Part shown: positions 20,153 to 32,522 of the stretch, one piece after another | Position numbering within the stretch: position 1 is the stretch's first letter | Layout of the letters: every line of letters starts with the position of its first letter | Assembly (NCBI RefSeq): GCF_016906535.1 | Contig: NC_057383.1 | Coordinates: 372,001-436,000, forward strand | From: Rhizoctonia solani | Lineage: Eukaryota; Basidiomycota; Agaricomycetes; Cantharellales; Ceratobasidiaceae | Direction: 5' to 3' | Length of the DNA stretch: 64,000 nucleotides | Made by a program: the position numbers and the translations under genes | The notes under the pieces: generated by a model | What the model saw: only the letters and a program-made list of their open reading frames with translations | Told to the model about the DNA's origin: nothing | Database searches by the model: none

Positions 20153-23097
20153 AACCCCTTGAAGGAATACCCCCCAAATACCACCAGTATGCCAAGGTGT
20201 TTGGGGAGGAGGAATTCAATAAGCTTCCGCCTCACAGGCACTATGATATTGGTATTGAGCTAACAGAAGAAGGCCCCCTCAATTTGCCCCTGTACAGCAT
20301 GACCAACGCCAAATCCACCACACTCAAGGATTGGCTTAGGGATGAACTCAAGGCTGGGAAAATCTGTCCCAGCAAATTGTCCATCAGTTCCCCTGTCATG
20401 TTTGTGCCAAAGAAGGATGGCTCCCGCCGGCTGGTAGTAGATTATTGTTGCCTTAACAACCGGACCAAGAAGAATGTTTATCCGTTACCTTGTCCTGACA
20501 ACCTTATGGCCCAGCTCCGTGGTGCCAAGGTTTTCACCAAATTAGATCTAAGATGGGGTTACAATAACGTACAAGTTAAAGAAGGTGACAAATGGAAGAC
20601 CGCCTTCCGCACCAAATACGGTCTCTACAACTCCCTTGTTATGACCTTTGGCCTGACCAACGCTCCTGCTGCCTTCCAACACTTCATGAATGAATTGTTC
20701 AAGGACCTGTTAGATGTATGCGTCATCATCTACCTTGATGACATCCTGATTTACTCCAAGGATGATGCAACTCACACTCAACACGTTCACAAAGTTCTGC
20801 AAAGGTTGATGGATAACCAATTGTTCTGCAAGGCTTCCAAATGCACTTTCCACGTCACCTCTGTGGAATACTTGGGGATAATTGTGTTGGATAAAGGGTT
20901 TAGCCTAGACAAGCTCAAGATCCAAGTGGTCCAAGATTGGCCAACACCCACCAAGGTTAAGGAAGTACAGTCCTTCCTTGGATTTGCAAACTTCCTACGC
21001 CAATTTGTTGCCAACTTTAGTCACGTGGCCAGACCATTACACAACCTGGTCAAGAAGAACACGCCATGGAAGTGGGAAACAAAGGAACAAGAAGCATTCC
21101 AAGGGCTGAAAGACGCCATCACCAATACCCCTGTCCTCTGTCACGCAGATCCCAGCAAACCTTACTTCCTCAAAATGGACGCATCCGGCACAGCCTTGGG
21201 TTCCATACTAAGCCAACAACAGGAGGATGGGCGCCTACATCCACTAGGGCTCCTATCAGAATCATTTAAGGGTGCTGAGCAAAACTATGACACCCACAAT
21301 AAGGAACTCTTGGCCATTATCCGGTCATTTGAGTACTGGCACATCTTTCTGGAGGGGACCCTGCACCCAATCACGGTTTTTACAGATCATAGGAACTTGG
21401 AATACTGGAAGGAATCAAGAACCTTTAACTGTTGCCATGCATGATGGCACCTCCTGTTAGCTGGGTACAATTTCCAGATTGTCTACCGCCCTGGGAAGCA
21501 GTCAGGAAAACCAGACGCCCTATCATGCCGCTCAGATCACGCCAACATTCCCCCCGCAGATCAGACTATGCTCCCTGACCCTGTGTTTGCCAACGTAGCC
21601 TTAGTCACACCTGAGAAGGAACTACAATGCCAAATCAAGGCTGCACTAGATGAGGACAAATCCTTGGAGGAGATACTACAATTCCTTCAGAACAAATCAA
21701 AAGCCCTGCCTTCTATCAAACGCGCTTTCAAAGATTACAAAATGGAGGCAGGATTACTATTCTACCAAGGATGCATTGTGGTCCCTGATGTGGGTACCCT
21801 GAGGACCAACTTACTACGGATATTCCATGACAGCCCCTTGGCTGGACACCCTGGCAGGCAATGGACCCTAGAACTGGTTTTGCGTAACTACTATTGGCCG
21901 GGCATCCGCGCAGACACGTATTGGCATGTGGACTCCTGCAAGATTTGCCAACAAATCAGGAAACCCAAGTACGCCTCCATCCCTCCACAGCCACTTGAAC
22001 TCCCATCCAGGCCCTGGCAACACGTCTCCTATGACATGATTGTAGACCTTCCAAAGGACAGAAACAATGACTCCATCCTGGTCATAGTAGACAGCTTCAC
22101 AAAATACAGAATCTTTGTGAAATGTTCCAAAAAGCTCAAAGCACCCAAGCTAGCGGAGCTGTTCCTGGAACACATGTGGAAACGCCATGGGATGCCAGAA
22201 AAAACCATATCCAACAGGGGAAGGGTCTTCAACAACAAGTTCTTGCGGGCCTTGTACAAGCGTCTTGGCATTGACCCCCACTTCTCTTTGGCCTATCACC
22301 CTCAAAGCAATGGACAAACGGAACAAGTCAACCCTTCTATTGAGCACTTCCTCAGGGCCTACTCAGGAGTTAACCAAAGAGACTGGACCAAATGGCTCCC
22401 TATGGCAGAATTTGCATACAATAATGCTGTACATAGCAGCACAGGCAAGACCCCTTTCAGAGCCTTGTATGGGTGGGAACCTACCTTAACTCCATCCAAT
22501 ATACCAATGGACGTCCCCAAGGCCAACAAACTTGCCCAAACTATGGAAGACCAGTGGAAAGAAGTAGAAGCAGCACTCTGGCAATCTAAGACAAGGATGA
22601 CTGCCAGAGGGGAAGGTCAACCAACCAAATTTGAAGTAGGGGAAGAAGTTTGGCTGGACGCCAAAAACGTTAACCTCAAAACCCTGAGCCCCAAGCTAAC
22701 AGAGCAACGCCTGGGACCATTCAAGGTTAGCAAGAAAATCTCCGACCACGCCTACTGGCTTGAGCTGCCCCCAACTATGCATATCCACAACGTCTTCTAC
22801 GTAGGACTCTTGTCAAAGGTCAAGAGGGATGATAAGCGCACCTTTGAAAATCGCCCCCCTCCAGTCACTGTGGATGGGGAAGAGGAATATGAGGTGGAAG
22901 GAATAACGGACATGGAGGAAAGGGATGGAAAATGGTTCTTCAGAGTCAAATGGAAGGGCTATGGACCAGAAGAAAATACGTGGGAACCCCAAGAGAACCT
23001 CAAAAACGCGGGGAAAATTTTGAGGAAGTACAAAGAAGAAATGAGAAAGAAGGCCCTTGGCGCTGCCAAGGCCCTTAGAAGGGGGGCAGTGTTGTAG
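20153..23097 (+). pseudogene. pol: Element 1 pol, 3' part (RT to chromodomain)
   Basis: This continues the frame broken at 6971. It contains the RT with VIIYLDDILIYS and RNase H with an intact TDHRNLEYW. A TGA at 21442-21444, where element 3 encodes Arg (CGC CAG GTG region), interrupts it. After the stop come the HHCC region, the integrase D-D-E residues and the chromodomain (FFRVKWKGYGPEENTWEP). The final TAG at 23095-23097 lies in the 3' LTR. Many Arg-to-Cys, Arg-to-Gln and Asp-to-Asn replacements relative to element 3 fit CpG deamination. Confidence 0.88.
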
Positions 23098-23660
23098 ACA
23101 CACTCAATACCAGGGAATTTATTCCCAATTTCTCGAATTTAAACAAAGTCAAACGGACAACCTTTTCAATCACATGACTTTGGCGCTTATATCATATGTT
23201 AAGCACCAAGCCACATCCCCATCCGCAATTACTCATCACATGTAGCCACCTCCACCTATGACAACATCAATGACACGTCAGTGACATGTATGCATGAGTA
23301 AGACCAACTGCAGAGCGGGGTTCTTATTTGATACGGTATTGCATATGTTGTATTTGTAAATAGCTTGCTCCTGTAATATATAAGGAGGCCAACCAACCAT
23401 GGTAACACCCAGGTTGATTACCTCTTGTTGCATCCCCAACTGTACAAGGACCTTACAGTCCAGAAACCACTTAGATACACGCCTTAAGCGTCAGACTCAC
23501 TGTACATATGTAGCTTGCTGCCGCCTTACAGCGTGTGGTCATTGTAGTTAGGTAGCTTGTTGTTGTAGGTAGCATTCTCACCACCTTATGTGGTTTCACA
23601 CTCAGTACATACAGCCACAAGCGCCCGCTGCCTTGACGCCCCTTAAGGACATCTAGGACA
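23090..23660 (+). repeat. Element 1 3' LTR
   Basis: A 571-bp LTR matching 4054-4624 with about 18 differences by hand count. It is preceded by the purine tract AGAAGGGGGGCAG and followed by the duplication ACTGG. Confidence 0.92.
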
Positions 23661-23758
23661 ACTGGCTTTAAAGCCTTGTACAGTAGTTGGGATTGCAACA
23701 AGAGGTAATTGACCTGGGTGTTACCATGGTTGGTGGGCCTCCTTATATATTCTAAGAG
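23661..23758 (-). mobile_element. Middle piece of the older family A solo LTR
   Basis: It continues the minus-strand LTR from 4053 (reverse-complement landmark CCATGGTAACACCCAGG near 23730). It is cut at 23758 by the next solo LTR. Confidence 0.7.
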
Positions 23759-24329
23759 TGTTGTAGACACACATATACCAAGGGAATTTATTCCTATTTT
23801 CTTGGTTTTAAACAAAGGCAATCAGACAACATCTTCAATCACATGACATTGGCACATATATCATAAGCTAGGTGCCAAGCCACATCCCCACCTGCGCTTA
23901 ATCAGCATACATAGCCACCTCTACCTATGACATCATCATGACACATCAGTGACATGTAATGCATGAGTAAGGCCACTTGCAGAGCAGGGTTCTTATTTGA
24001 TTAGGTATTGCACATTCTGTAATTGTAAATAGACAACTCCCTGTAATATATAAAGAGGCCAACCAACCATGGTAACACCCAGGTTGATTACCTCTTGTTG
24101 CATCCCTACAACTGTACAAGGCCTTAGGCCAGTAACCACTTAGATACATGCCTTAAGCATCACCCTCACTGTACTTATGTAGCTTGCCACCACCTTATAG
24201 TGCATGGGCATTGTAGTTAGTTAGCTTGTTGTTGTAGGTAGCATTGTTGCTGCCTTATGTGGTTTTCTTACCAGTACATACAGCCACAAGCGCCTGCTGC
24301 CTTGATGCCCCTTAAGGATGTCTAGGACA
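23759..24329 (+). mobile_element. Solo LTR, family A, inserted into the older LTR
   Basis: A complete 571-bp LTR (TGTTGTAG to CTAGGACA) with exact duplication AAGAG (23754-23758 and 24330-24334) and no internal region. It is independent of elements 1-3 and has many transitions relative to them. Confidence 0.85.
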
Positions 24330-24611
24330 AAGAGATAGCTAATTACAAATACATTATGTCCAATACTGTATCAAATAAGAACCTGCTCTGCAAGCAGCCT
24401 TACTCATGCATATGTGTCACTGATGTGTCATAGTGATGTCATCAGGTGGAGGTGGCTATGTATGCTGACTAAGTGCAGATGGGGACGTGGCTTGGCACTT
24501 AGCATATGATATAAGCGCCAAGGTCACATGATTGAAAAGGTTCTCTGTTCTACTTTGTTTAAAATTGAGAAAATTGGAATAAATTCTGTGGTACCAAGTG
24601 TGTCTACAACA
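24330..24611 (-). mobile_element. Right piece of the older family A solo LTR
   Basis: It completes the LTR begun at 3852: the reverse complement starts TGTTGTAGACACACTTGG. It is followed by GTGAC, near-identical to GTGAA before 3852. Confidence 0.7.
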
Positions 24612-24965
24612 GTGACAAGAAGTAATTGACCTGGGTTTTACCATGGTTGGTTGGCCTCCTTATATATTACAGAGCTATGCTAATTACAAATAACACATGT
24701 GTGGGAAAAGGAAGTACTATATATGAAATAAGAACCCTGCTCCAACTGTGGCCTTACTCATGCATATGTGTCACTGACATGTCATAATGATGTCATCAGG
24801 TGGAGGTGACTACATTTGCTTTGTAAGTGCAGATGGGAACATGGCTTGGCACTTAGCATATGATATAAGCACCAAAGTCACATGATCAAAAATGTTGTCT
24901 GTTAGGCTTTGTTTAAATTTGAGAAAATTGGAATAAATTTCTTGGCATCAAGTGTGTCTACAACA
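24612..24965 (-). mobile_element. Right piece of the outermost family A LTR
   Basis: A highly diverged minus-strand LTR (ends TGTCTACAACA at 24965) that continues 3677-3851. A short foreign-looking stretch near 24690-24720 interrupts the alignment. Confidence 0.55.
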
Positions 24966-26393
24966 GTGACAGAAAATAGTGAGGGATGAGTGGAAGTAAA
25001 TTTTCCCAAAATATATTGGCAATTTATATGATTCATTACTGTGTCAAGTATGGGCTGTGTATTTAGCTGAAGGTGGAAACACCAAGTCCAAAAAATTGTA
25101 TCCAATTACTCCATTTTATATGTCATTTTGGGTGCATGTGTGCAGTTGCAGGTGTAATTGGAAAAATGATCAAAAAGAATGAGCCAGCCCAAAAATTTTG
25201 CTCACACATATCTCCATAAGGAGACTTAGTTTTGATCTAAAATTCTGTCTATAGGTTCTATACTACTGTACCTACATACTGTACTACTACATTGTAAAGT
25301 AATTCTCAATTGTGTGGGTGACACATGAGCATCATTGATTTGGGCTCACATGGCTCAATTTTTATTGGATTCATATTGGGTGTGTTTCCATAAGAGATTT
25401 AGAACAGTTGAGCTGTTCTAAAGTGCTCATTTAGAGGTGAGACCCAGCCTGGATGCATTGTGCACTGTGGAACTCAATGTGAAATGTGTCAGATACAGAT
25501 CTAGATTCTGAAGGGGTGTTCTAGATATCAGGACCACCTATCTAGAAGAGGGGGTTGACCCCCCCTGCTATTTTTTAAGGATCTATTTAGGTATAGAATG
25601 TCACTTGATTGTGCTGATAAGATAACACCCTCTCAATCTTTTACCTTATTGGGATGTTGCTGACTTATGGCAATTGCATATATTTGTCAAATAGTCATAT
25701 TATTATTGTCTAAGACAAGGGATTCCATTAAGTACTTGAATGTTGCAACTTAAATACCCAAGACACATATGTATGCATGATCTTTGCTGCTCTCATAGAG
25801 CAATTGCCAACCAGAGTTGTCCATGGGAGTTTGCTATAGCTTTGTTTGCCTCAGGTAATGATGCTTCCTCTTCTTTGGTGCACAAATTTGTTGAGCATGT
25901 TTCAAGCCAGCATGCAAGGACATAGGAACAACTAGATTATTGCTGCTGAGTAACAGACAAAAGACAAGCTTGTCTTTGTCTTCATCATACTCATTGCCTG
26001 AGTCTCTGCAGCACTGCATAACTTGACAGGAGTAAGGAGTTATACTGCTGCAGCTGCATAATGCGTATATATACACATTTTTAATGACCCAATAGGCACA
26101 TAAATTAAGTCTCACACATAGAAACAATTTACAAGCATATATACATTATATTAATATTATGATTTTAGAAATAAAGTCAATTTTACATAGACAGTTCCTT
26201 ACAGAAAGGCAATACATGGAGGTCCAAGCGCTGGCAAAGCCTATCACAGCCTCCGCCATGCAGGCCAAATCCATCCCGTCCTGACGGACCAATTTAGGAC
26301 AACAAATTTAGAAGAAATTCTTACGGAAACGTACCCATTCAAAGAGCTACAAGCGCCACGTAGCTCACTCTTTTTGGGCGCAAGTGTAGCCAT
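24966..26393. other. Intergenic, AT-rich, no feature recognised
   Basis: No sustained reading frame, LTR terminus or RNA gene was found. The composition resembles decayed repeat sequence up to about 26200, after which the duplicated TPR-CHAT block begins. Confidence 0.5.
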
Positions 26394-26764
26394 TGCAGAA
26401 ACGCTGATGTTGACATATGGGACCACGGTTGAAGTGTAACGCGTTTGTTAGGAACACAAGCGCCCACGGTATATGGAATTCTTGCACCAAGGCCACAGCC
26501 TTGCACCGCATCAAAATATAAAAGTCCGCAGAATAGTTCCAGAGAACGTGGGAACATGATGATCAAAGTGGCGTGTGCCAAAGCCCTTAAGAAGACAACA
26601 GTCTGGCGAGGACTTGACGCAACGCGTTGATTGATCCCCGCAAAGCTAAACAAGACTTGAACCGCTCCCTGCTTCCAAGAGATATCGCATGTGAGTATAA
26701 AAGAATGAACTGACTCATGCTGCTCAGCTCATATAGCACTAAGCCAGCATCAGCGACCAAGCAT

Positions 26765-29700
26765 ATGCATCAGAAGAATCAACCAGATAGCTGTGGAGCG
26801 GAGAACGAACAGCCGAGCTCACAGGAAGTGGTGGCCAGCCATGGCGAAACGAGTGATGTGAGCGGAACTTTGCATCGACCATATGTCTGCGTCTGTACCG
26901 AAGCTGATCATGCAACAATAGGAAGGACCAGAAAGGACAATGATGCCTGGCTCAGACACTGAAGACAGTATTGTTGCCAAAGTTTTGCTACAACCATTGG
27001 GGCCAGCTACGGATTCACTACAGGCTAATATGGGTGAGAATGAGAGTAGTGGGTGAAAGCATTGTGCGTCTGTTGATCTGCCGTATAATAGGACATGAAA
27101 TGCTATCTGAGAAAGGAACGCTATACGACATTCGGTTTCGAAACAGTGGAAAGCTGGAGGAAATCGAAAAGGCAGTCGGGTATCACGATCGGGCACCGGA
27201 TCTAACTCCTGATGTGCAACCGTACTTACCAGATCAACATGCTAGTTTGGGATTGTCGCACAACAACAGATATAAACGCACCGGCAAGGTGGCGGACCTG
27301 GTCAAGGCAATCGAATACTTTACTCATGCAATAGACCTGACTCCTGACGGCCATCCGGACTTACCGGACCGACATGCCAGTCTGGGAGTGTCATACACCG
27401 ATCGATATCGACGCACGGGCGACGTGGCGGACTTAGTCAAGGCAATCAAATGCAATACTCATGCCCTCGCCCTCACTCCTGACGGCCATCCGCGCTTGCC
27501 AGACCGACATGCCAATCTGGGAATTTCATACGGCGATCGATATCGACGCACGGGCGACGTGGCGGACCTGGTCAAGGCAATCGAATGCTTTACTCGTGCA
27601 CTGGACCTCACTCCTGACGGCCATCCAGACTTGCCAGACCGACATGCCAGTCTGGGAGTGTCATACGCCGATCGATATCAGCGCACGGGCGAGGTGGCGG
27701 ATCTGGCCAAGGCAATCGAATGCAACACTCGTGCACTGGACCTGACTCCTGACGGCCACCCATCCTTGTCAGACCGGCATGCCAATCTGGGAATTTCATA
27801 TGGCGATCGATATCGACGCACGGGCGACGTGGCGGACCTGGCCAAGGCGATTGAATGCAATACTCATGCCCTCACCCTCACTCCTGACGGTCATCCACGT
27901 TTGCCAGACCGACATGCCAGTCTAGGGGTGTCATACGGCGATCGATATAAACGCACGGGCAACGTGGCGGATCTGGCCAAGGCAATCGAATGCGACACTC
28001 GTGCACTGGACCTCACTCCTGACGGCCACCCATCCTTGCCAGACCGACATGCCAGTCTGGGAGCGTCATATGGCGAACAGCATTGGCGCATGGGCGAGAT
28101 GGCTGACCTAGGCAAGGCAATCGAATGCTTCACTCTTGCGCTCGACCTCACTCCTGACGGCCATCCAGACTTGCCAGACCGACATGCCAATCTGGGAGTA
28201 TCATATGGCGTGCGATATCAACGCACGGGCGAGATGGTAGACCTAGGCAAGGCAATCGAATGCTTAACTTGGGCACTCGACCTCACTTCTGACGGTCATC
28301 CAGACTTGCCAGACCGACATGCCAGTCTGGGAGTGTCATATGGCAATCAATATCGACGCACGGGCGACGTGGCGGACCTGGCCAAGGTCATCAAATGCTT
28401 CACTCTGGCACTCAATCTCACTCCGGACGGCCATCCAGACTTGTCAGACCGACACGCCAGTCTGGGAGTGTCATACTCCGATCGATATACACGTACGGGC
28501 GAGGTGGCGGACCTGGCCAAGGCAGTCGAATGCAAGACTCGTGCACTCGACCTCACTCCTGACGGCCATCCACGCTTGCCAGACCGACATGCCAGTCTGG
28601 GAGTGTCATACACTGATCGATATCGACGCACGGGTGACGTGGCGGACTTGGCCAAAGCAATCGAATGCAAGACTCGCGCACTCGACGTAACTCCTGACAG
28701 CCATCCATCCTTGGCAGACCGACATGCCAGTCTGGGAGTGTCATACTCAGATCGATATCGACGCACGGGCGACGTGGCGGACCTGGTCAAGGGAATCGAA
28801 TGCTACACTCGTGCACTCGACCTGACTCCTGACGGCCACCCATCCTTGGCAGACCGACATGCCAGTCTGGGAGTGTCATACTCCGATCGATATACGCGCA
28901 CGGGCGACGTGGCGGACCTGGTCAAGGCAATCGAATGCAACACTCGTGCACTCGACCTCACTCCCGACGGCCATCCACGCTTGCCAGACCGACATGCCAG
29001 TCTGGGAGTGTCATACACCGATCGATATCGACGCATGGGTGACGTGGCGGACCTGGCCAAGGCAGTCGAATGCAACACTCTTGCACTCGACCTAACTCCT
29101 GACGGCCATCCATCCTTGGCAGACCGACATGCCAGTCTGGGAGTGTCATACTCCCATCGATTTAAACGCACGGGCAAGGTGGCGGACCTGGTCAAGGCAA
29201 TCGAATGCTACATTCGTGCACTCGACCTGACTCCTGGCGGCCACCCATCCTTAGCAGACCGACATGCCAATCTGGCAGTATCATACTCCCATCGATATAA
29301 ACGCATGGGCGAGGTTGCGGACCTGGCCAAGGCGATCAAATGCAACACTGATGCACTGGACCTGACTCCTGACGGCCATCCATCCTTGGCAGACCGACAT
29401 GCCAGTCTGGGAGTGTTATACACCGATTTACATGAACGCACGGGCGAGGTGGCGGACCTGGCCAAGGCAATCGAATGCAACACTCGTGCCCTAGACCTGA
29501 CTCCTGACGGCCATCCACGCTTGCCAGAACGACATGCCAGTCTGGGAGTGTCATACACCAATCGATATCGACGCTCGGGAGATGTGGCGGACCTGGCCAA
29601 GGCAATCGAATGCTTTACTCGTGCACTGGACCTCACTCCTGACGGCCATCCAGACTTGCCAGACCGACATGCCAGTCTGGGAGTGTCATACGCCTATCGA

Positions 29701-31577
29701 TATAAACGCACGGGCCAGATCGCAGACCTGGCCAAGGCAATGGAATACGACACTCGTGCACTAGACCTTACTCCCGACGGCCATCCCGATTTGTCCGAAC
29801 GCCACTCCCACTGGGCCTACATCTCACATCTCCGCTACCAGCATACTCGTGACTCATCCCACCTTGCCACCTCTCTTCGCTCTTTTCGCATGTCCTCTCA
29901 GCTCCTCACTGGCCCACCCCGTGTTGTATTTCGCAATGCCCACCGTTGGGCAGCCCTCGCGTCCAAGCACCCCTATCTCAGCCCCATCGAAGCCTTCCGT
30001 GCAACCATCGACCTTCTCCCCCACTACATCTGGCTTGGCTCCACTAGTGCTCAGCGCTACCAAGACTTGTCAGTGACTAAGAATCTTGCCATACGAGCTG
30101 CGTCTACTGCCATCCAGACTTCCGAGTACGGGCTGGCACTGGAGTGGCTGGAGCACGCACGATGCGTGGTATGGAACCAGAGTCTGATGCTTCGCACTCC
30201 TCTGGATGACCTGACGGCGCTCCACCCCGACCTTGCATCTCAGCTGCAGCAGACTTCCCATGAGCTTCACCAGGCAGCTTCTGGAGCCTCTCCATCTGGC
30301 GGTGATCCATCTGGCACCCATACCCCAGAGCGTCGCCATCATTTGGCTGAACAATACGCCAAGCTACTAGAGCAGGTACGCCAGCATCGTGGGTTTGAGC
30401 ACTTTCTGCTGCCCATCAAATTCGATCGTCTCCTTCGCGCTGCTCGATATGGGCCTGTCGTGGTCATCAACTGTCACGAAGCTTACTGTGACGCTCTTTT
30501 CATCTTGCCCGGACGCGATCATGTCAGTCATCTTAGCCTTCCCAAGTTTGATCAGCAGAAAGCGCAAAAGGCTCGGTCGGAAATAGAACGACTGCTTCGA
30601 GATAAAGGCATTCGGGAGCGTACGTACAGGATCAAGTTTCGTCGACTGGGAGACACCGAGCCAGACGCTGGACCTGTGCTTGCCTCGTTGTGGCATGATG
30701 TGGTGAGGCCGGTGCTTGATCATCTGGGCTACATGGTTCGTCCAGTTACTCGTTTTTGCGTACGTTACCTAAAATTATCTTGCCATAGAACGACCATTCG
30801 AGTGGTGCTCTACCTCATATCACTTGGTGTCCCACCGGCATCATGTCCTTCTTGCCATTACATGCAGCCGGGGACTACGACCAGCCGCGGTCAAGAGTGT
30901 TCGATTACGCGATCTCTTCATATACCCCCACTCTCGCCGCTCTCCTTAGCTCTGGTCCGCGACCGCTCAACCAGGCTACTAAAGTACTTGCTATCGGTCA
31001 GACTAACACACCCGGCTGTAGCTCGTTGCCTGGCACCGCTGAGGAGCTGGCCTACCTGGAATCTCATACCAGAGGCAAAGCCAGCTACTCGCAGCTAGTC
31101 GAGCACGAAGCGACGGCTACGACTGTGCTGAATGCGATGGAACAGCATGACTGGGTGCACCTTGCCTGCCATGCTCACCAGAACCTGAAAGACCCAACGC
31201 AGAGCGGGTTCTACTTGCACGGCGGCACTCTCGACCTTCCAGCCATTAACCAGCGGACGTTCCGGAACAAGGGGCTTGCATTTCTATCCGCCTGTCAGAC
31301 TGCCGCAGGGGACAAGGAGCTGCCGGACGAAGCGATACATCTGGCCTCGGGAATGCTGATGGCGGGATATCCGAGCGTGATTGCGACGATGTGGTCTGTG
31401 ATGGATGAGGATGCGCCGTTTGTAGCGGACAAGGTGTATGCACGGCTGATGCAGGATGGACAGGTGGGGAGCGGAGAAGCGGGAAAGGCACTGCACGATG
31501 CTGTGGCGGGGCTGCGTGAGAAGGTCGGGGAGAAGGAGTTTGCTCGATGGGTGCCGTATATCCACATAGGGTCGTAG
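26765..31577 (+). CDS. TPR-CHAT protein, 19 repeat units (1545 aa)
   Basis: Predicted exons: 26765-26857, 26922-27033, 27092-30735, 30789-31577. Introns of 64, 58 and 53 nt have GT-AG ends and consistent phase. The protein has a short acidic N-terminus, then 19 tandem 45-aa tetratricopeptide-like units (about residues 116-970), a helical linker (about 971-1280), and a C-terminal CHAT domain from about 1284. CHAT is a caspase-like peptidase fold. The expected His (HLACHAHQ, about 1411) and Cys (LSACQTA, about 1452) are present, as is the ALPHITWCPTG strand before them. In bacteria TPR-CHAT proteins act as regulated proteases in defence. A comparable signalling or cell-death role here is inference. 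Start: the ATG at 26765 is conserved in copy 2. An in-frame ATG at 26717 is not. Which processed substrate it has is unknown. Confidence 0.85.
27232..29796 (+). repeat. 19 x 135-bp TPR repeat array
   Basis: Nineteen exact-length 135-bp units (45 codons), each reading roughly DRHASLGVSYxDRY... to ...LTPDGHPxLP. Neighbouring units are strikingly similar in DNA as well as protein, and hypervariable positions are concentrated around YxDRY, RALDL and the last two residues. A twentieth degenerate unit begins at 29797. The regular period produces long antisense open frames, which are artefacts. Confidence 0.95.
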
Positions 31578-32522
31578 TGAACGGATGAAATTGAGGTGGT
31601 AGCGGATGTTGAGATGCTTGAGGCGTCGACGAAATTAGAATGGTGCTATAATAGTTCCGAGTTCTGTGTATCGGGTATGTGATAGTGAATGAACGTTATG
31701 TATCGACTGTCCCATGGCAAGCAAGACACATTTGAGATATTTTTATTTTTTTACTTTGGGTTGTATAGTCTCGCTTATGGAGTCAAGGGGTGCAGTCTTC
31801 CTTAACCGGCTTGTCTTATACTTTTTTGTGATAGGCCTGTGTGCGCGATAGGTGAGCGCCGAACTTATGCATGTGAAAAATGCGCTTTGATGTAGCCGGC
31901 CCCCACGCCTACGTAAATATGGCGCGGTTGAAGCGGGACTCAATAAATTAGCAGATGCATCTGAAGAATCTGATCGTTTCGCTTTCTTCAAGTGGATGTA
32001 CGGCCTCAATATAGGTATTTGTTTGATTTTGCTCGATAAGCAGTTGTATGTTAGTATACAAATGAGCCTGCATTCCGCACACAGCCACTATTGACCTGGT
32101 CTAGACCTTTGGGATGTTCAGAAGCGCCGCGGTCGTCCATCACCTAACCGCGCACCCTGACCGGAACCAGCCCCGTTTGATTTCCTTGCAAAAACGCAGA
32201 TATAGGTTGCTAGCTTTTTTTCGTCTGAGTAAGTAAAGGTGTTATGTGCGTGTATGGACTGCTCTGGGTTGAGTCACTCCACGAAGATTTTGAGGCTGGG
32301 TGTCTTTTCCATCCACAGCAACTGGTCGCCGCATAACGTTGCGGAGGTTGGCGGGTTATTTGCAGCTCTCCGAAACCTAATCATCGGTGGCCATTGCTCG
32401 ACTTTGCCTCCGACTACCATCTCCTGACACGCTTTTTCATTTTTTCTCCTTGCCTCCCATCCCCTGCGCTCGCCTCCGAATCTTTTTCAAACGTTTAACC
32501 TCCCGGGTGGAAGGAACCTTGA
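31578..32522. other. Intergenic spacer within duplicated block
   Basis: This aligns with 39170-40520, apart from a 0.4-kb insertion there. No coding region is seen. It includes probable 3' UTR of the TPR-CHAT gene and the promoter of the next gene (CT-rich stretch near 32430-32490). Confidence 0.5.

Larger units (their letters stand above)
4054..23660 (+). mobile_element. Element 1: Ty3/gypsy chromovirus (family A), interrupted by element 2
   Basis: A full-length LTR retrotransposon with 571-bp LTRs at 4054-4624 and 23090-23660 and a perfect ACTGG duplication (4049-4053 and 23661-23665). Its own sequence is 4054-6971 plus 20153-23660, about 6.4 kb. The middle is the foreign element 2. Gene order is gag, protease, reverse transcriptase, RNase H, integrase, chromodomain. 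By hand count the two LTRs differ at about 18 of 571 positions, mostly C/T and G/A changes. It is non-autonomous now: gag has an early stop, pol is split by the insertion, and pol has a further stop at 21442. Confidence 0.93.

Noticed and set aside
26717..26764. Upstream in-frame ATG for the first TPR-CHAT gene
   Set aside because: Not conserved in the second copy, whereas the ATG at 26765/35977 is shared.
28347..28790. Long antisense open frames across the TPR arrays
   Set aside because: They arise because the 135-bp period is a multiple of three and the sense codons happen to avoid antisense stops. The sense frame has the intron structure and the domain continuity.
27232..29796. CRISPR-like regular repeats
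   Set aside because: Units are 135 bp, directly adjacent without spacers, and encode in-frame TPR units in a eukaryotic gene.
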